From: Haliotis asinina
Lineage: Eukaryota > Mollusca > Gastropoda > Lepetellida > Haliotidae
DNA length: 64,000 nucleotides
NCBI RefSeq assembly: GCF_037392515.1
Contig: NC_090288.1
Coordinates: 12,505,969-12,569,968 of the forward strand
Reading direction: 5' to 3'
The position numbers were made by a program, and so were the translations under genes. Under the pieces are notes generated by a model, which worked only from the letters and a program-made list of their open reading frames with translations, was not told the origin of the DNA and ran no database searches. Below are positions 1-11,783 of the stretch, one piece after another; position 1 is the stretch's first letter, and every line of letters begins with the position of its first letter.

Positions 1-144
1 TTTTGTTTTTTTGTGTTTTAAAAAAAGAAACCCTCAATTATGGTTGTACCAAGAATCTGAAAAGCTCGTGTGTTTAACATGTCGCTGTGGAGGAGCTGGA
101 AATCGCCACTGAAAACATGCTTTTTCAGCAGTTTTGATTCCCAG

Positions 145-3100
145 GTATGCCTGGGGTGATGATCGGTCAGAACATAGCTGCTGGGTACAAGTCAGTGATG
201 GAGGGGGTGGACGGGTGGCATTCGGAGGTGGACTTCTTCAAATACGGCGTCGGACCTTCTGAACCCGGAAAGATCGTCGGCCACTACACCCAGGTATTGT
301 GGACACGCAGTGATACAAACAAACACTCATTATCTGAAAAATAAATTCTTTTATAGAGACATCAAACACCATTTATACTGAGTATGAGTGAGTGAGTGAG
401 TGAGTTTAGTTTTACGCTTCATGTAGCAATAGTTCAGTAATTTCACACCGGGGGACACCAGAAATGGGTTTCAAGCACTGTACACATGTGGAGAATCGAA
501 CCCGGTCGTCGACGTGACAAACGAACGCTTTAACCACTAGGCTACGCACCACCCCAAAGATTTCCAGAACATATATGGTAAGAGAATGAGAAAAATAACT
601 GGGCACATATATGAGACAGATTAACGTGAATGGGTCATCTAAAAACATGTTGAAGTATGAAAAGTTGGTGATATTGTCATTGTTTATATTTGTCATATTT
701 GTACTGGCTTAGATTGTACGGGCAGTTGATTCTGAACGAATGATATTTGCATAAGAACATATGTTTACATGTTCAGGATAATATTTTAATTCTGTTATGA
801 TTCTAGGTTTCTGTTGTGTTTTAGTTGTGAGTAATGATGGAGGAACTTTGAATTACTAATTTCCCTTTGCTATGTTGTATATAGATATCTTTACTCAACT
901 ATGAGCATAAATAGCCTCACGACACCGATGTCTTGGTTCATCCACGTATTCGAGAACTCACTCTGGAATAATATGGATCTAACTTTTGAAGTTCACTTGG
1001 TTTTACCTTTACCATCGAATGTTTACGCATTTTGTAAATCTTTCTGGGATAAGGATGTCTATTTATTGACAGTGTTACGCTTAAAAATTTGCCGTGACAA
1101 AAGGTATATGAAATCCCCTCAGAACCAGCAACACGACAAGTCGCAATAGAGGTACAAGATTCACAATAGAGGTACAATGCAACTGAGTCAAATCTAATGT
1201 AATGGGTCACAAATATAATGTCAGCTCACCAAAGTCTTGGTTTGAGAGTGAGAAACAGTTATACTGAATGTAACATGGCGAGCGGTCAGGCAGCGGTTAT
1301 GTAGTCGAGCGTTGACAAAGGGGTGTCAACCGAATGGTGTACTCCAGTTGATCCGTATGTGTGTCCGTGTCGTCAACACAACCAGCCTTTACATACACAA
1401 TCACTGATTCCTGAACATCTGAGCACAATACGACCATCGTTATTAACTTAGAACCTTCTCTTAGTCGGAAGTACGCACAAATAATGAAAAAAAACATACT
1501 CAAAGTGAGATAACTCTAAAGCGCTACCTTAAAGCATGCTGCCACTGAACATTTATGATATGAAATGTGACCCATTATAACTATCACTCAAAACTCTAAA
1601 CATGGTGACCCAATTATACTTAATACTACAACTTACAGAGAATACACTCTCATAACAACAGTGACTTGAACGAGAACTTAATCGCTTTAATTTGGTTCAG
1701 TGAATACATGATATAACACCCTAGTTCACTGAAGATGGCTTTGTTTGATGCAAACTTCCCAATCTTTAGAGAGACATCGTCTGGATCCTCTCTATTTCCT
1801 ATAAAATCCCCAAATTTCGGTGCCATAAAGCAATATATGTGCTATTTCTTTCCCGTATAGCGTCCGAGCGATTGTAGTAGTGACTTCCTTGTTCTTATTA
1901 AAAAGCCCCAATACAGACACACAAGCTTTATATGCGTGATGAGCAAGGGTTAACCCGAGGTATTTATAATATGTCACTACCTTTCACGGTTGATAGTGGA
2001 AAACCCATATCTCATTCTAGAAACGATTTCATTTGTCTTGGAGAAGCTTGACGCAGTAAGAGAGAATAAACATTAGTAATAGTAGATCACACCAGTATTA
2101 TACCACTTTTGAAGTTCATCGGCAAACTCGTAAATGAAAAGAAGAAAGAGTACAGGACAGAGAACACACCCTTGTCTCACTCCCCGAGAAGTATAAAAAG
2201 TCTTTGTCAGTAGTTTGCTGAAACATATCACGTGAGAAAATGTTAGACCAAATTGGTGATATATTGGCTGTAGCATGCCACATGGTTTCTAAAAAGCAAA
2301 ACACACTAAAAGCTTTACAAAGGTGTTTCACCTTCACAAAAAGGACATCTCTTTTACATGTTCAGGTGTAGACCAAATTTAATCTGATATTGTTTCATAT
2401 TTAGACAAAGGACATCTCTTTTACATGTTCAGGTTGTAGGGCACAGAGCCATCCGGGTCGGGTGCGGAGAAGCTATCTGTCCCACCAAATATGGCCGTTA
2501 CCAAGTGTGCAACTATGCCATGGGGTGAGTCGTCTCTGGCTGATAAATACACGGCATGAAATACACCAGTGAAATGGTGGCTTTGCTATCTCTACTGTAC
2601 GTAGTGCGGCAATTTAAACGCAATGCCGCACACCCATGAGAAGATTCCATCTCCAATCCTAGACTTCCAAGGTCGCCCTAGAAGCTAAAGGGTTCAATTG
2701 TCACACATCCCTGGGTTTGGGTCCCCACAAAACTACAATGTGTTTCGACCATTTTTGGTGCAGTTTGAAGTACAATGGAGGAAACAGTTTGTCAATCACT
2801 TGCTCTAGGCATCCTGCATGTCGCTTAATTTTCCATTGACCGGGGACACCGGAAATGGACTGCACACCATGGTCCCATGTGGAGATTCGAATCTGAATCT
2901 CTGGTATGATGAGCGACCACTAGGCTACTCTACCAAGTGTCAAATACTTGGTCACTTAATTAGGCTGTACTCAGAATTAGCTGACGTGCTTTGACAGACA
3001 TACTGCTCTAGTCTTACTCATTAGCTAAATTCTGTCACTTGTTCTTGAACGACTAATCGTACCCTTGCAGACAGATGACCCCTGACATTAAAACTCCATT

Positions 3101-3329
3101 CGAGAAAGGAGCCTCCTGCAGTAAATGTCCAGCTGGCAAGTGTTCCAACAATCTTTGTGGTCAGTATTCGTGTTTAACACATTGTACAAATATTCCAAAG
3201 TCTCGAGGAAGATAAATCAACAGGTATTTGAATTAACCTGGAGTGAATGGAGTGAAATGAGTGAATATGGATTTCCGCTGCTGTCTGCAATATTCCGCCT
3301 GTATCACGACGAGGGACACCAACTGAAAA

Positions 3330-3377
<48 letters not shown>

Positions 3378-5352
3378 GCTTCACATATTGTTTTCAGATG
3401 GGACATCGAACGGGTCTTTAGTGCGACGATCGGACTATTAGGCTACCCCAGACGTTACGTTTACGTCTGGTTTAATTTAAATGAAAAAGTCAGCTGTTGT
3501 AGATAAAGTTTTCAAACGTTCATATAATCATTGGTGTAAAGCGGTTTCGTTTTGACAGACTGTGGAGACAAACTGTGCCTGAATGGCGGCTCTCTGGACA
3601 CGAGCACGTGCTCGTGCATGTGCAGGGGCACGTGGACAGGAGACACATGCAGTAAAGGTACGCGACAAGCAAACCTAAGAAGAGAGAGTATGGTTGTTGT
3701 GTAAAGATTTGATAAGGTTGTATTTGTCATTACAGCTGTCCACATGAAATTCATTTATTCTGTCATGAGCAGAAGTCAAAACCGTTCTTAATGAAAGTTT
3801 GCAAGTATTTCAGTGGCGAAGTGGTGCGGACGCTATATTGTTTCACGGATAGAGTAAGGATATAAGAAGTTCGAGTTATTTGTCAAATCTCCATTGCACT
3901 ATTTCATGTTATCATGTTCGTTACATTGCCTCAATATACTACTATCTGCATATTCTGCTTCAATAGTCCAGCTTTCGTAAATATAGTTATGTTTGCATCT
4001 TATTAAAAATGCACTCGGACCCACTGATCTGACTTCCAAACACGGATAGAGTAAGGATATAAGAAGTTCGAGTTATTTGTCAAATCTCCATTGCACTATT
4101 TCATGTTATCATGTTCGTTACATTGCCTCAATATACTACTATCTGCATATTCTGCTTCAATAGTCCAGCTTTCGTAAATATAGTTATGTTTGCATCTTAT
4201 TAAAAATGCACTCGGACCCACTGATCTGACTTCCAAACACGCTGATACAATAAGTCGAATATAGAAGCACTCCGTGTCTTTTCCAGACTGTAAAGGCATG
4301 ACGTGCCTCAACGGAGGGACTCTGGACGGAAACACCTGCACGTGCACGTGCACCGATTCGTGGGAGGGGAACACGTGCAGTGAAAGTATGTTACAAACAA
4401 AATGAAACCTCACCCCCACCCCACCCCCCAGTAGCAACATGTAACTCACTATATGAGAAAAGAATATACCGTTATATGTATGCATTATTTCTGACTCGTG
4501 AGGATTAGGATTAGGATTAATCCTCGGTAAACCATGTTCGTTTTAAGAGGGGACTAAAGGGATCGGGTGCTCAGACTAGCTGAGTTGGTCGATACATGTC
4601 TTTATATCCCAACTGCGTTGAACGATGCTCATGGTGTTGATCACTGGATTAACAGACCGCCGCCATAAACCTGAACCGCCTAGCCAGCCTGAAGTATTGA
4701 GAAAACGTGTTAACCATTGTAGGCAATTTCATAACTATCTCAAACCAAGGGATCATCACTTATGCCATCAATCATTGAATTGATTTCGTTTGTCCTGCCT
4801 AGTAAACAAGAAATAATTTGGACATCTGGATTAGAATTAGTGAAAACTGTCAAATGGGGATAAACTGAACTGGAAAAGTAAAGTAAATAATCTGCTTGAA
4901 TTAAGGACACACATGTTGTTATAGAATAATTTGCGTGCTGAATACTACGTCACAATCCCACGAAAACTAAGACAAATTATCGCAATCTGAGTTGGGGATC
5001 TCTTAAACTAGCCATAAAACGGGTAGATTTACACCCCCTTCAATCCCAGCGGATTATTGCCAACTGTACTACACTCAGTGCACATAAGACGAGAAACATT
5101 TTGTCACATGTTGTCCATTCTATCGTGACATTAGTTGTGAACTTCTCTCCTAATTATCCAAAGAGGTGCCTGCGTTTGATCATTTGGATATATGGCAATA
5201 TGGATATGTATGTGGCTGAACTAATCCTAAAATGTTTTTAAGAAACATGTTTTCTTAGTAATATGTTTCCATTATCAATTACTTATAATTTACCTATTTT
5301 ATATCTAGGTACAAATGGAGTACGGCTGAATGCGTGTCAGTGCACAGTCTAA
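145..5352 (+). CDS. Secreted CAP-domain protein with two EGF-like modules (3' part of gene)
   Basis: Six exons can be joined in frame: 145-293, 2433-2524, 3071-3159, 3559-3657, 4287-4385 and 5309-5352 (TAA). Each is bounded by AG/GT with matching phases. The first two encode the end of a CAP (CRISP/antigen 5/PR-1) domain: GQNIAAGY, then GHYTQ joined to VVGHRAIRVGCG and VCNYAMG, the CAP signature regions. Exon 3 (PFEKGASCSKCPAGKCSNNLC) is the cysteine-rich hinge that usually follows CAP. Exons 4 and 5 each encode an EGF-like module (C-x4-C-x-NGG-x-L-D ... C-x-C-x-C ... W-x-G-x-x-C). A short tail ends the protein. The signal peptide and N-terminal CAP exons lie upstream of the window. CAP proteins are extracellular, with roles from lipid binding to protease or channel modulation; the specific function is unknown. 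The last exon is the least certain. Confidence 0.8.
386..556 (-). repeat. tRNA-derived SINE copy
   Basis: Read on the minus strand it starts with a tRNA-like head: an A-box-like GTAGCCTAGTGGTTAAAGCG and a B-box-like GGGTTCGATTC. It ends in a (CTCA)n tail, seen on the plus strand as GTGAGTGAGTGAG at about 386-405. The same head and tail recur at least ten times in the window. It lies in the first visible intron of the CAP gene. Confidence 0.75.
1740..2345 (-). pseudogene. LINE reverse-transcriptase relic
   Basis: Minus-strand translations give pieces of a non-LTR reverse transcriptase in the right order. Around 2276-2073 is a motif of the type RGVRQGCVL.P.LF...I..FADEL (RT motif before the YADD box). 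Around 1977-1792 is YKYLGLTL followed by LLYGTEIWG, typical of the region after the catalytic box in LINE ORF2 proteins. Frames are broken and the catalytic box is missing, so it is dead. It sits in an intron of the CAP gene. Confidence 0.6.
2830..2935 (-). repeat. Partial tRNA-derived SINE
   Basis: Matches the head half of the SINE at 386-556: a 'ggggacaccggaaatgg' body, a 'catgtggagattcgaatc' B-box region and 'gaccactaggctac' A-box region. The GTGA tail is lost. Confidence 0.5.
3235..3450 (-). repeat. SINE copy split by an (AAAT)n microsatellite
   Basis: The tail side (about 3240-3325) and the head side (about 3377-3450, ending ggactattaggctacccc) are parts of the same SINE. They are separated by about 12 units of AAAT at 3328-3375, which replaces the middle of the element. 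It lies in the intron between the CAP hinge exon and the first EGF exon. Confidence 0.55.
3844..4241. repeat. 197-bp exact tandem duplication
   Basis: The block 3844-4040 is repeated at 4041-4237 with no difference that I can see, and the match runs four bases further (CACG). It lies in the intron between the two EGF-like exons, so the duplication does not alter the protein. Apparent identity suggests a very recent event or an assembly artefact. Confidence 0.85.
4550..4690 (-). repeat. Repeat-B copy (dispersed abalone-type repeat)
   Basis: Contains the diagnostic core 'gatgctcatggtgttgatcac' followed by 'ggatt..cagaccgccgcc', the reverse complement of the core seen at 35895-36175. Degenerate; in the last intron of the CAP gene. 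Confidence 0.5.
4700..5308. other. Intron sequence without recognised features
   Basis: AT-rich sequence between the repeat-B copy and the proposed last CAP-gene exon. I see no coding signal, RNA gene or repeat in it. Confidence 0.4.
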
Positions 5353-5599
5353 GTACAGTGTACATGTATGCACAGTGTTATGAAAAAGTATTCTGTATGT
5401 TTTGAACTATGTACAGAGTGTGCTGAAAGTGCAGTATACTATGTTGATGGTAGTGTTATGTTATAGACCCTTGTATGTAGTATTCTGAATGGACCGATGT
5501 CATGATTTCATTCAACAGTATAGAATTCTAGAGACAGAACTGTATAAATGGGGTGTTGTGGGGCAATATGCACCATGAGGTCTTTTCGTTTTGGATGGA

Positions 5600-5721
5600 T
5601 GACGTCACAGTCCTTCCCCATGGGCATGACCATGATGCCACCCTATGACGTCACGTCACACTAGCGACCCATGAGTGACTCACGTGACTGACACGATTGA
5701 CGTCAAGACTCAGCTATATAA
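5600..5721 (+). promoter_or_regulatory. Cluster of CRE-type TGACGTCA sites with TATA box
   Basis: Three perfect 8-bp palindromes TGACGTCA occur at 5600-5607, 5646-5653 and 5698-5705. Half sites and E-box-like CACGTG (in TCACGTGA) lie between them. A TATATAA box is at 5715-5721. TGACGTCA is the binding site of CREB/ATF bZIP factors. About 30 bp below the TATA box (near 5745-5755) would be a start site, and the zinc-knuckle reading frame follows. It could be a cellular promoter or the LTR/promoter of an old retroelement. Confidence 0.5.
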
Positions 5722-5839
5722 CGTCAAGGTTTTCCAGCTCTCCCCATCAGTTGCTAACTGAAACTGGAAGCATGCAGACGCCCCCCGCCTTTGCCCCCTA
5801 CATTACTGTGCAAAAACGGATGATCATAGTTATCTGTAA

Positions 5840-6110
5840 TGTCGCAAGGTAACATGTACCGCATGTGGTGTCCAAGGCCATCGTCATTACATGCCCAAAG
5901 AAGACCAATAACAGTAGCAAGCACGATGACAACACATGCTACAACTGTGGAAAAAAAGAAGGCTATATCAGTTACGACTGCCGTCACTGTGGCAAAGAGG
6001 ACCATAGGAGTATGGCCTGCCCCTACAAGAAACAAGAAAATGTTCGGCTCCAGTCCAGCAGAGAGGTCAATCACCGAGGAAATGGAGTAAACATGAAGGC
6101 GGACTACTGA
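5840..6110 (+). pseudogene. Zinc-knuckle (gag-like CCHC) open region
   Basis: The frame from 5865 to 6110 encodes one good retroviral-type knuckle, CRHCGKEDHRSMAC (CX2CX4HX4C), preceded by a distorted one, CYNCGKKEGYISYDC. Just upstream, in another frame, is a third knuckle-like stretch CTACGVQGHRHYM in which the last Cys is lost. Serial knuckles with frame breaks suggest a decayed gag/nucleocapsid gene or a decayed CNBP-like gene. The next 500 bp stay open in one frame (6149-6643), but that product resembles nothing I know. Confidence 0.4.
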
Positions 6111-7920
6111 CTCTACTCCATGGCAAGGTCATCACACGCATAGACACCATGCACACTCTACTTCAGCACGTGTTGGAGTTTGTCGAATCCATGGACGATT
6201 CCATCAGCACTGCCTCCAGTAGACTACCATCGCTACAATGGATGTTTCACCAACCAGTGCCAATGGCTCTTTTCAAGGCCACCCATATCGTTCAAAAGAA
6301 TGCTGGGTACAAAAGCAATAAGGCCATGCAATCCCATATCCGTAACATGCCGATCGTCCAGCCACTCTCCCCCCCTCCCTCCTTCCCACTGGCTGACTGT
6401 CCGCCCCACGCGATCGCGAGAGATCCCACCGGCTGGGATGTCCTCTTGCACCCGGATGTGCCGCCGGGTCACGTCACACATACGCACACCGGAACTGGAA
6501 ACACCCCTCCTCACCGGAACCCGGGATACCACCTCTTAAGGGATGTGACACCATCATGGGTCACGTCACTGCAAGTGCTGCCATCTTCAAAAAGACCCCA
6601 GGGTGACGATGTACACTGCTGTTATGCAACCTGCAATAGTTGATAATGTTGGCTCCTGACGTTCATAAAAGCAGTTTTTGACACTGAGAAATGACTAGAA
6701 AGTCAAAAAGCTCCATTCCTGGTTGTTCCTGTAAGGAAGGGGCATCGTCGCCATTGATGCTCACTATGTTTGTAAGGCTTTGCAAATGTCATATCTCCTC
6801 TAATTCCTACCTATAGACGTGAATAATATACCCTGCTCTCTGGCCCTTCCACCTCAACAATTGCACCAAGGTTCGAGTCGACAATGTTGGAATGAAAGAA
6901 ATATTGCTTTTGAGGAGTCTTCAATAAAATTACGGTGGGTTGGGCGATGAAAAACACAGAAAATAAACATGCTGCCCAAACTTAAATAATATCCACGATT
7001 CTGGAGTTCTGCACTAACAAAAGAGTCCACTTCCGTTTATCTTATTTGCATATTCTTAACACCAATGTAAGACATACATGGTTTCATAAATTTTCAGCTT
7101 AGGATAAATGTTTTAGTTTAATTAGTTTATCAACATATCAGTAACAATAATTACAATGCTCACTGCTCACATTTCACAGAAAAATGCAGAATGGACACAA
7201 CAGAGTGCAGCTGGATACTGCCGGAGTGGTGCGACTTTTACCCACTGGTGAAAAAACACTGCCCCAGAAGTTGCGGACTTTGCTGACAGCGAGAAGATAA
7301 ACAAGTTCAGAAACGTGCCTGTGTAACGATAAATTAAACGCGATGCAAAGAATATGTTCAATATTGTAAGAAGTTTTAGTTTGGTTTGTTTGTTGTTTAA
7401 GGCAGCACTGGCTGTGATCACGGACATATTTTTTTGTGCAAAGAAATTTGTCCATTCCTTCACAAAGTCGACCGCAGCAATGTGAAGAGTGATTGAGTTT
7501 AGTTTCACACCACACTCAGTCATACCCATACAACGCGTTGGCCTGTAAATAATATTGTCGTGTGGTGGTTACACAAGATAATAACTGGCTTGTAATCACA
7601 GTGGATTCCTAAGTAGTTTCCCCTTTCAGTCGTTATGATAACCAATATGCCAACATGGCTGGATAGCCAACAGCTAGAAGACGATGTCGAATTGATCACA
7701 GACAGTTCTATGAGTAAGGCGTGACCTTAAGACAAGATCTTATTGCCGGACTGTGAATCAGAGCATATATATTAAATAAACGATTATTCTTGAATGCACT
7801 CAAGGCGGAGTATTGACCTATTGTCTGATAATGGGAAAGGTAAATGTATATACAGTGACAGTACGGTAGCACTAGACACTGTCATCATCCTTGGACCCCT
7901 CAGGCAAAATGGTACGATTG
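6111..7920. other. Mostly non-coding stretch
   Basis: The first 530 bp are GC-richer than the surroundings and open in several frames (6149-6643 the longest, 164 codons), with two more GTCACGTCAC motifs near 6468 and 6550. I cannot assign a product. From 6650 to 7920 the DNA is AT-rich with no recognisable gene; a 120-codon minus-strand frame at 7167-7529 matches nothing known to me. Confidence 0.35.
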
Positions 7921-7924
7921 AAAT

Positions 7925-8040
7925 AAATCTTATTTACATAAAAGAATCTGGACAAGAAAATCCAGTGATCAACAGCATGCGTTCCACCGACATAACTTGG
8001 ATACAGTGACATGGGTCAACCGGATCAGTGACTATATTGA
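7925..8040 (+). repeat. Degenerate repeat-B copy
   Basis: Contains 'tctggacaagaaaatccag' 'tgatcaacagcatg' and 'gacatgggtcaaccggatcag', recognisably the repeat-B core on the plus strand with many substitutions. Confidence 0.45.
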
Positions 8041-8569
8041 AAAGTGGAAGGTGGGTATTCAACGGTTTTAAAATTCCGCCCAGGAAAATAGAGCTACCAC
8101 CAATTCCAGTCGAACAAAAAAGTACACAAACACAATGTTCAATCAAAGTCAAACTTGCTGCCATGGAAACGTAAAAAAGGTATCTTATTCAGAAATGTAA
8201 AACTACAGAAAAAGGCACCAGTTCACCACCATACGTATCTACGTGAGAAATTTGAATAGTGACTGGAGTCAGTCTTTTGCCTATTACATTAACTTCCTAT
8301 TACATTATCATTCTGAAATATCTGACTGACAAGTTCCATTAAAACATATTATAAAAAAAAATTCATGCCTATTCTTGGCTACAAGTACAGAGATAATCAA
8401 GCTCTCAGCCACCACAGTGATTCCAGCCAATATACCTTATGCTGCGAAGGTGTCTCCATTCCGACATGCTATGTTTACATTATCAAGTTACATTCTTTGC
8501 TGAGGATTTCTTACACAGGGGATTATCAGAAACTTCTAAAGTCGAGACATACGTTTTTCAGTGCAATTC

Positions 8570-9130
8570 ATATTAGGATTTGACTTCATTCTTACTTGCA
8601 TCACATTATGTCGGAGGCGTGGCCTCTTTAGCATTCATTCCGGGTCACGTGACTTCCGGAATGTGTTGTTTACATTATCTGGATTCAGTTCCGGCTGCTG
8701 CAAGATCCTACGTTTTCAAGATTCGAAGTTTAATGTCCAGTTAATTCACTTAACAGCCCAGGGGTCTAAACTAAGACTGCTACAGTCACTAGGGCATAGG
8801 TGGACAAGCAAGGTCTCCAGCCCAGCCCAGCCCAGCCCAGCCCAGCCCAGGTGGCAGTCTGGATGACAGTCTGTATCGTTGCGAGGCCGTGTATTTTCAG
8901 TTTGGCGCTTATTACATAAAATCGTTATGGGAACTTTATCAACTTGTTGTGTGATCCTTCTGCATTTCGCCATTCACTATCTGTTAATTCCTTGAGATAT
9001 ATTTTCACTGAACCTCGTCTCCGAAGTCTGGCATTTATTTTGTCACATTTTGTGACTGGTGCCAGCATCCATTTGTATTTTCGTAGTTTGTCTACTAGTA
9101 TTTTTCGACTAATCCTTGGCCATTCCTTTA
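8570..9130 (+). repeat. Dispersed repeat, paired with 19385-19790
   Basis: Shares ordered blocks with 19385-19790: 'cttgcatcacatt' / 'cttacatcacattt', 'gtggcctctttag' / 'tttggcctctttgatag', 'ccgggtcacgtgac' / 'ccggatcacgtgg', 'ggaatgt.ttgtttacatta', 'tattttcagtttgg', 'atattttcactgaa.ctcgt' and 'ggtgccagcatccattt'. The family is unknown to me. Confidence 0.5.
8818..8850 (+). repeat. (CAGCC)n microsatellite
   Basis: About six uninterrupted CAGCC units within the dispersed repeat 8570-9130. Confidence 0.95.
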
Positions 9131-9693
9131 CAATATAAAACTGACTTTTTATTTATAAATGTCACATATGCACCACCATTATTGTGTCACTTCGGTAACA
9201 GTTAATGTCACTGTTACATTAAACGTTATCTTTCCTTCTTTAGTTAAAATTGATTCATCTGTGTAAGTCTGGAAGTTTTAGCGCATGTAAGTTTGGTTGT
9301 AGAACTTCAAGTAAACACAACACAATTCATATTGTCATTTTAATTTTATTGCTACATAATTCACACTTGCAAGTCAGAAATAACAGGAATTGCTTGGCTT
9401 GTTGGCATATATACATACTTCTAACACGACTCAAGAAAATACTGGATTCTGATTGGCTGTTCAGAAAAAACAGACGGTATTAATTCTGGATTGACGCAAT
9501 CTGATTTTAGGCCGTTTCACCGCGCATTAACGAGTCTTACAACTTACATTAGTTAGTTAATTAGAAAATGGAGGTTTACGTTGTAGCAGCCCGCTCGTTT
9601 ATTTGGTAACCCATCGACGTCAGACTTTGCAGGAAGTTGCCTTAGCACGTGACACCTGTCATTTGTCGTCTGCGGATATCGGTCGTTTTCAAG

Positions 9694-10300
9694 ATGGGTC
9701 GGAAAAGAGCCGAATTGAGCGATTCTGTGAAAGAAATTATCGTCAGAGTATCGAATGAGGTTGAAAATATATCTGACGTGGCACGGATGTTGGATATCCA
9801 AAACACAACAGTGAACAGTGTGTTGAAAACGGTTCGTGCCACTGGATCGGTAGAAAATCGCCATCGAAGTGGACAGAAGAAACTGTTCGGGAACCGTTAA
9901 GAACAGAGGACAATCTTTAGTTGAAATAAACTCCAAATTCAATCAGTTTAGGGACAATAATTTCTGCCAAAAAAACAGTTCAAAGAAAATTATCTCAACT
10001 GGGATTTAAGAGACGGGTTGCTAAAAAGAAGATGGTAGTTCGGAGGGAGACAAGAAAAAACGTGTTCAAAGGTGCAGGGACAGAAAGGATTGGACTGTAA
10101 ATCAAAACTGGGGTAAATTAATATTTTCTGATGAAAGTCAGAGAGATATTGGAACTAATAACCGCGTTTACTTGTGGCGCAAGGACTGTGAAAAGAACAG
10201 CCCCCATCTAGTCTGCCCTCCCTCCGAACGACGTCTGTCTTTGATGACCTGGGGCTGTATGTGTATTCGTGGAATAGGTAGCAGGTCTATCTCCATTCTA
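9694..10300 (+). pseudogene. Tc1-like transposase relic
   Basis: Starts ATGGGTCGG at 9694. The first frame encodes a Tc1-type helix-turn-helix (MGRKRAELSDSVKEIIVRV ... VSDVARML-like ... VLKTVRATGSVENR). It breaks near 9897. Other frames continue the protein: SAKKTVQRKLSQLGFKRR (second DNA-binding half), then WGKLIFSDESQ (first catalytic Asp block of the DDE domain), then RVYLWR. The remaining catalytic Asp and Glu are gone. Several frameshifts and a 3' truncation make it a dead Tc1/mariner copy, a different family from the element at 12250. Confidence 0.65.
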
Positions 10301-10723
10301 CATGACCCATTTAAAATCGAACTTCCTCGCTCTGCGGAAGACACCGTGATCCGGCAAGGGATGAGAGGCGAGTTAAAGTCGTCTGTGAAGGGAGTGGTTG
10401 GTGCCTTTCGTACTTATTAAACATTTTAACATAAAGAATGTTATGTCTGAAGAAAACAAACAACTGTTTATTCAATGCAATAATGATGCCTAAAAGCTTG
10501 TTTTTTATAATCCCAACTCTACACGACCGAAACCAGCTTATTGTTTTCTTTGCCGTGTTACTCTGCCCCCTTGGTTACACAATATTGTAATCGTCTGACC
10601 TACTTATGTTCTTGGAAGTGGAGTTACGCAACAGTCTGAAATGACGGACGAGACAGTGTTTACACCTTGCGAAAGTTTGAAATTTGACGCGAAAGTGGAA
10701 CATACTTGACTGGATGTCGGCAA

Positions 10724-10837
10724 TGTTTGATATAAAATCAGAGACATGCTGAATTGATGGCGACTAAATATTACAAATGAAACCTCACGCGTTTAGTCGC
10801 GATTAATTCAGTACAGCATGTCTCCGATTTTCAAACA
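10724..10837. repeat. Imperfect palindrome, MITE-like
   Basis: Arms 10724-10768 and 10792-10837 are inverted copies with small gaps. They share the blocks 'aaaatc.gagacatgct', 'gaatt' and 'gcgactaaa', with a 23-nt loop. It could be a small MITE or the remains of one; no target duplication is evident. Confidence 0.6.
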
Positions 10838-11108
10838 CAGTAGGTCTATCTCCTAAATAAAGCGACTTCAACTTTGCATTAATTCTTTTCAAACTGACGT
10901 TACAAATTTCGTAAGGGTAGTGACACAATTTCATGAAATTTTACATTAAGTTGGATTATAAGAAATGTAAAGTTAAGCTATACATAATTATGGTTTTGTA
11001 TATTCAGAACACTGTAAACGTAAAAGACAGCATTTAAAGGTAAACAAGAAAACAAAATTTGCAGTTTGTGAAAATTTGTAAAATATGCCCAAATTGTAAA
11101 GAATGCCC

Positions 11109-11783
11109 CAGCTAACATCACATTACATACGCCAGTATTGGACCGGTTCTTATTTTCTTCAGTGGCCCCATACAGGCAAAACCGTACAGGGCCACATATG
11201 GATGGTTACCGTAAACACAACACCACAATGCCGTCTGGCCCAGTAAAGGTACTGCACTTCCTGTCTGGGGAATCGTAGGAGATTATCTCAGGGCCATGTC
11301 GTCTGCTCCAGAGAAATGGCCAAAAGGTAGAGGCTGACACTTTCAATATTTCTGAGTGTAAACTGATGTAATGTGACTCTAACCGTAACAATCTTTGTTT
11401 TGAATCACTTGTAGAGACTACTTTTGCTACTCATGTTACGTGTTGAGCTAAATTTTGAGTAATACCATGCAGTATAAATTTTGCTGGGACAAGAACATTT
11501 TGAAAATTTTAAACATTCGGTCATTCATCATATATGCCATGTTTTTAGATCACGCAAAACCTGTTTGCATAACTAATATAAAACCATAGCTTCAATTTAA
11601 GAGCAATTAAACTCATATGGATAAACTTGTGTTTTGTTTACAGTAGAAACGGTATATAACTTATAGGCAACCGTTACGGCTGTGTACTGCCACTGTGCAA
11701 AATAGTACAGGTCCAATTCTAGAAAGCCTTAAATGCTCTGACTACACTGGGCCAGTACTGGCCCAGCTACGTGATGTTAGCTG
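11109..11783. mobile_element. Candidate non-autonomous DNA transposon (MITE-like)
   Basis: Terminal inverted repeats of about 33 bp: 11109-11141 begins CAGCTAACATCAC and ends GCCAGTATTGG; the reverse complement of 11752-11783 begins CAGCTAACATCAC and ends GCCAGTACTGG. The interior (about 675 bp total) has no coding capacity. A 20-bp perfect palindrome lies at 11747-11766. No convincing target duplication, so the superfamily is open. Confidence 0.55.

Noticed and set aside
386..556. Real tRNA gene at A/B-box-like sequences
   Set aside because: The boxes belong to SINE heads; no cloverleaf with intact acceptor and anticodon stems is seen here or in the other copies.
7167..7529. 120-codon minus-strand gene
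   Set aside because: AT-rich, two overlapping frames of similar length, no known motif; more likely chance.
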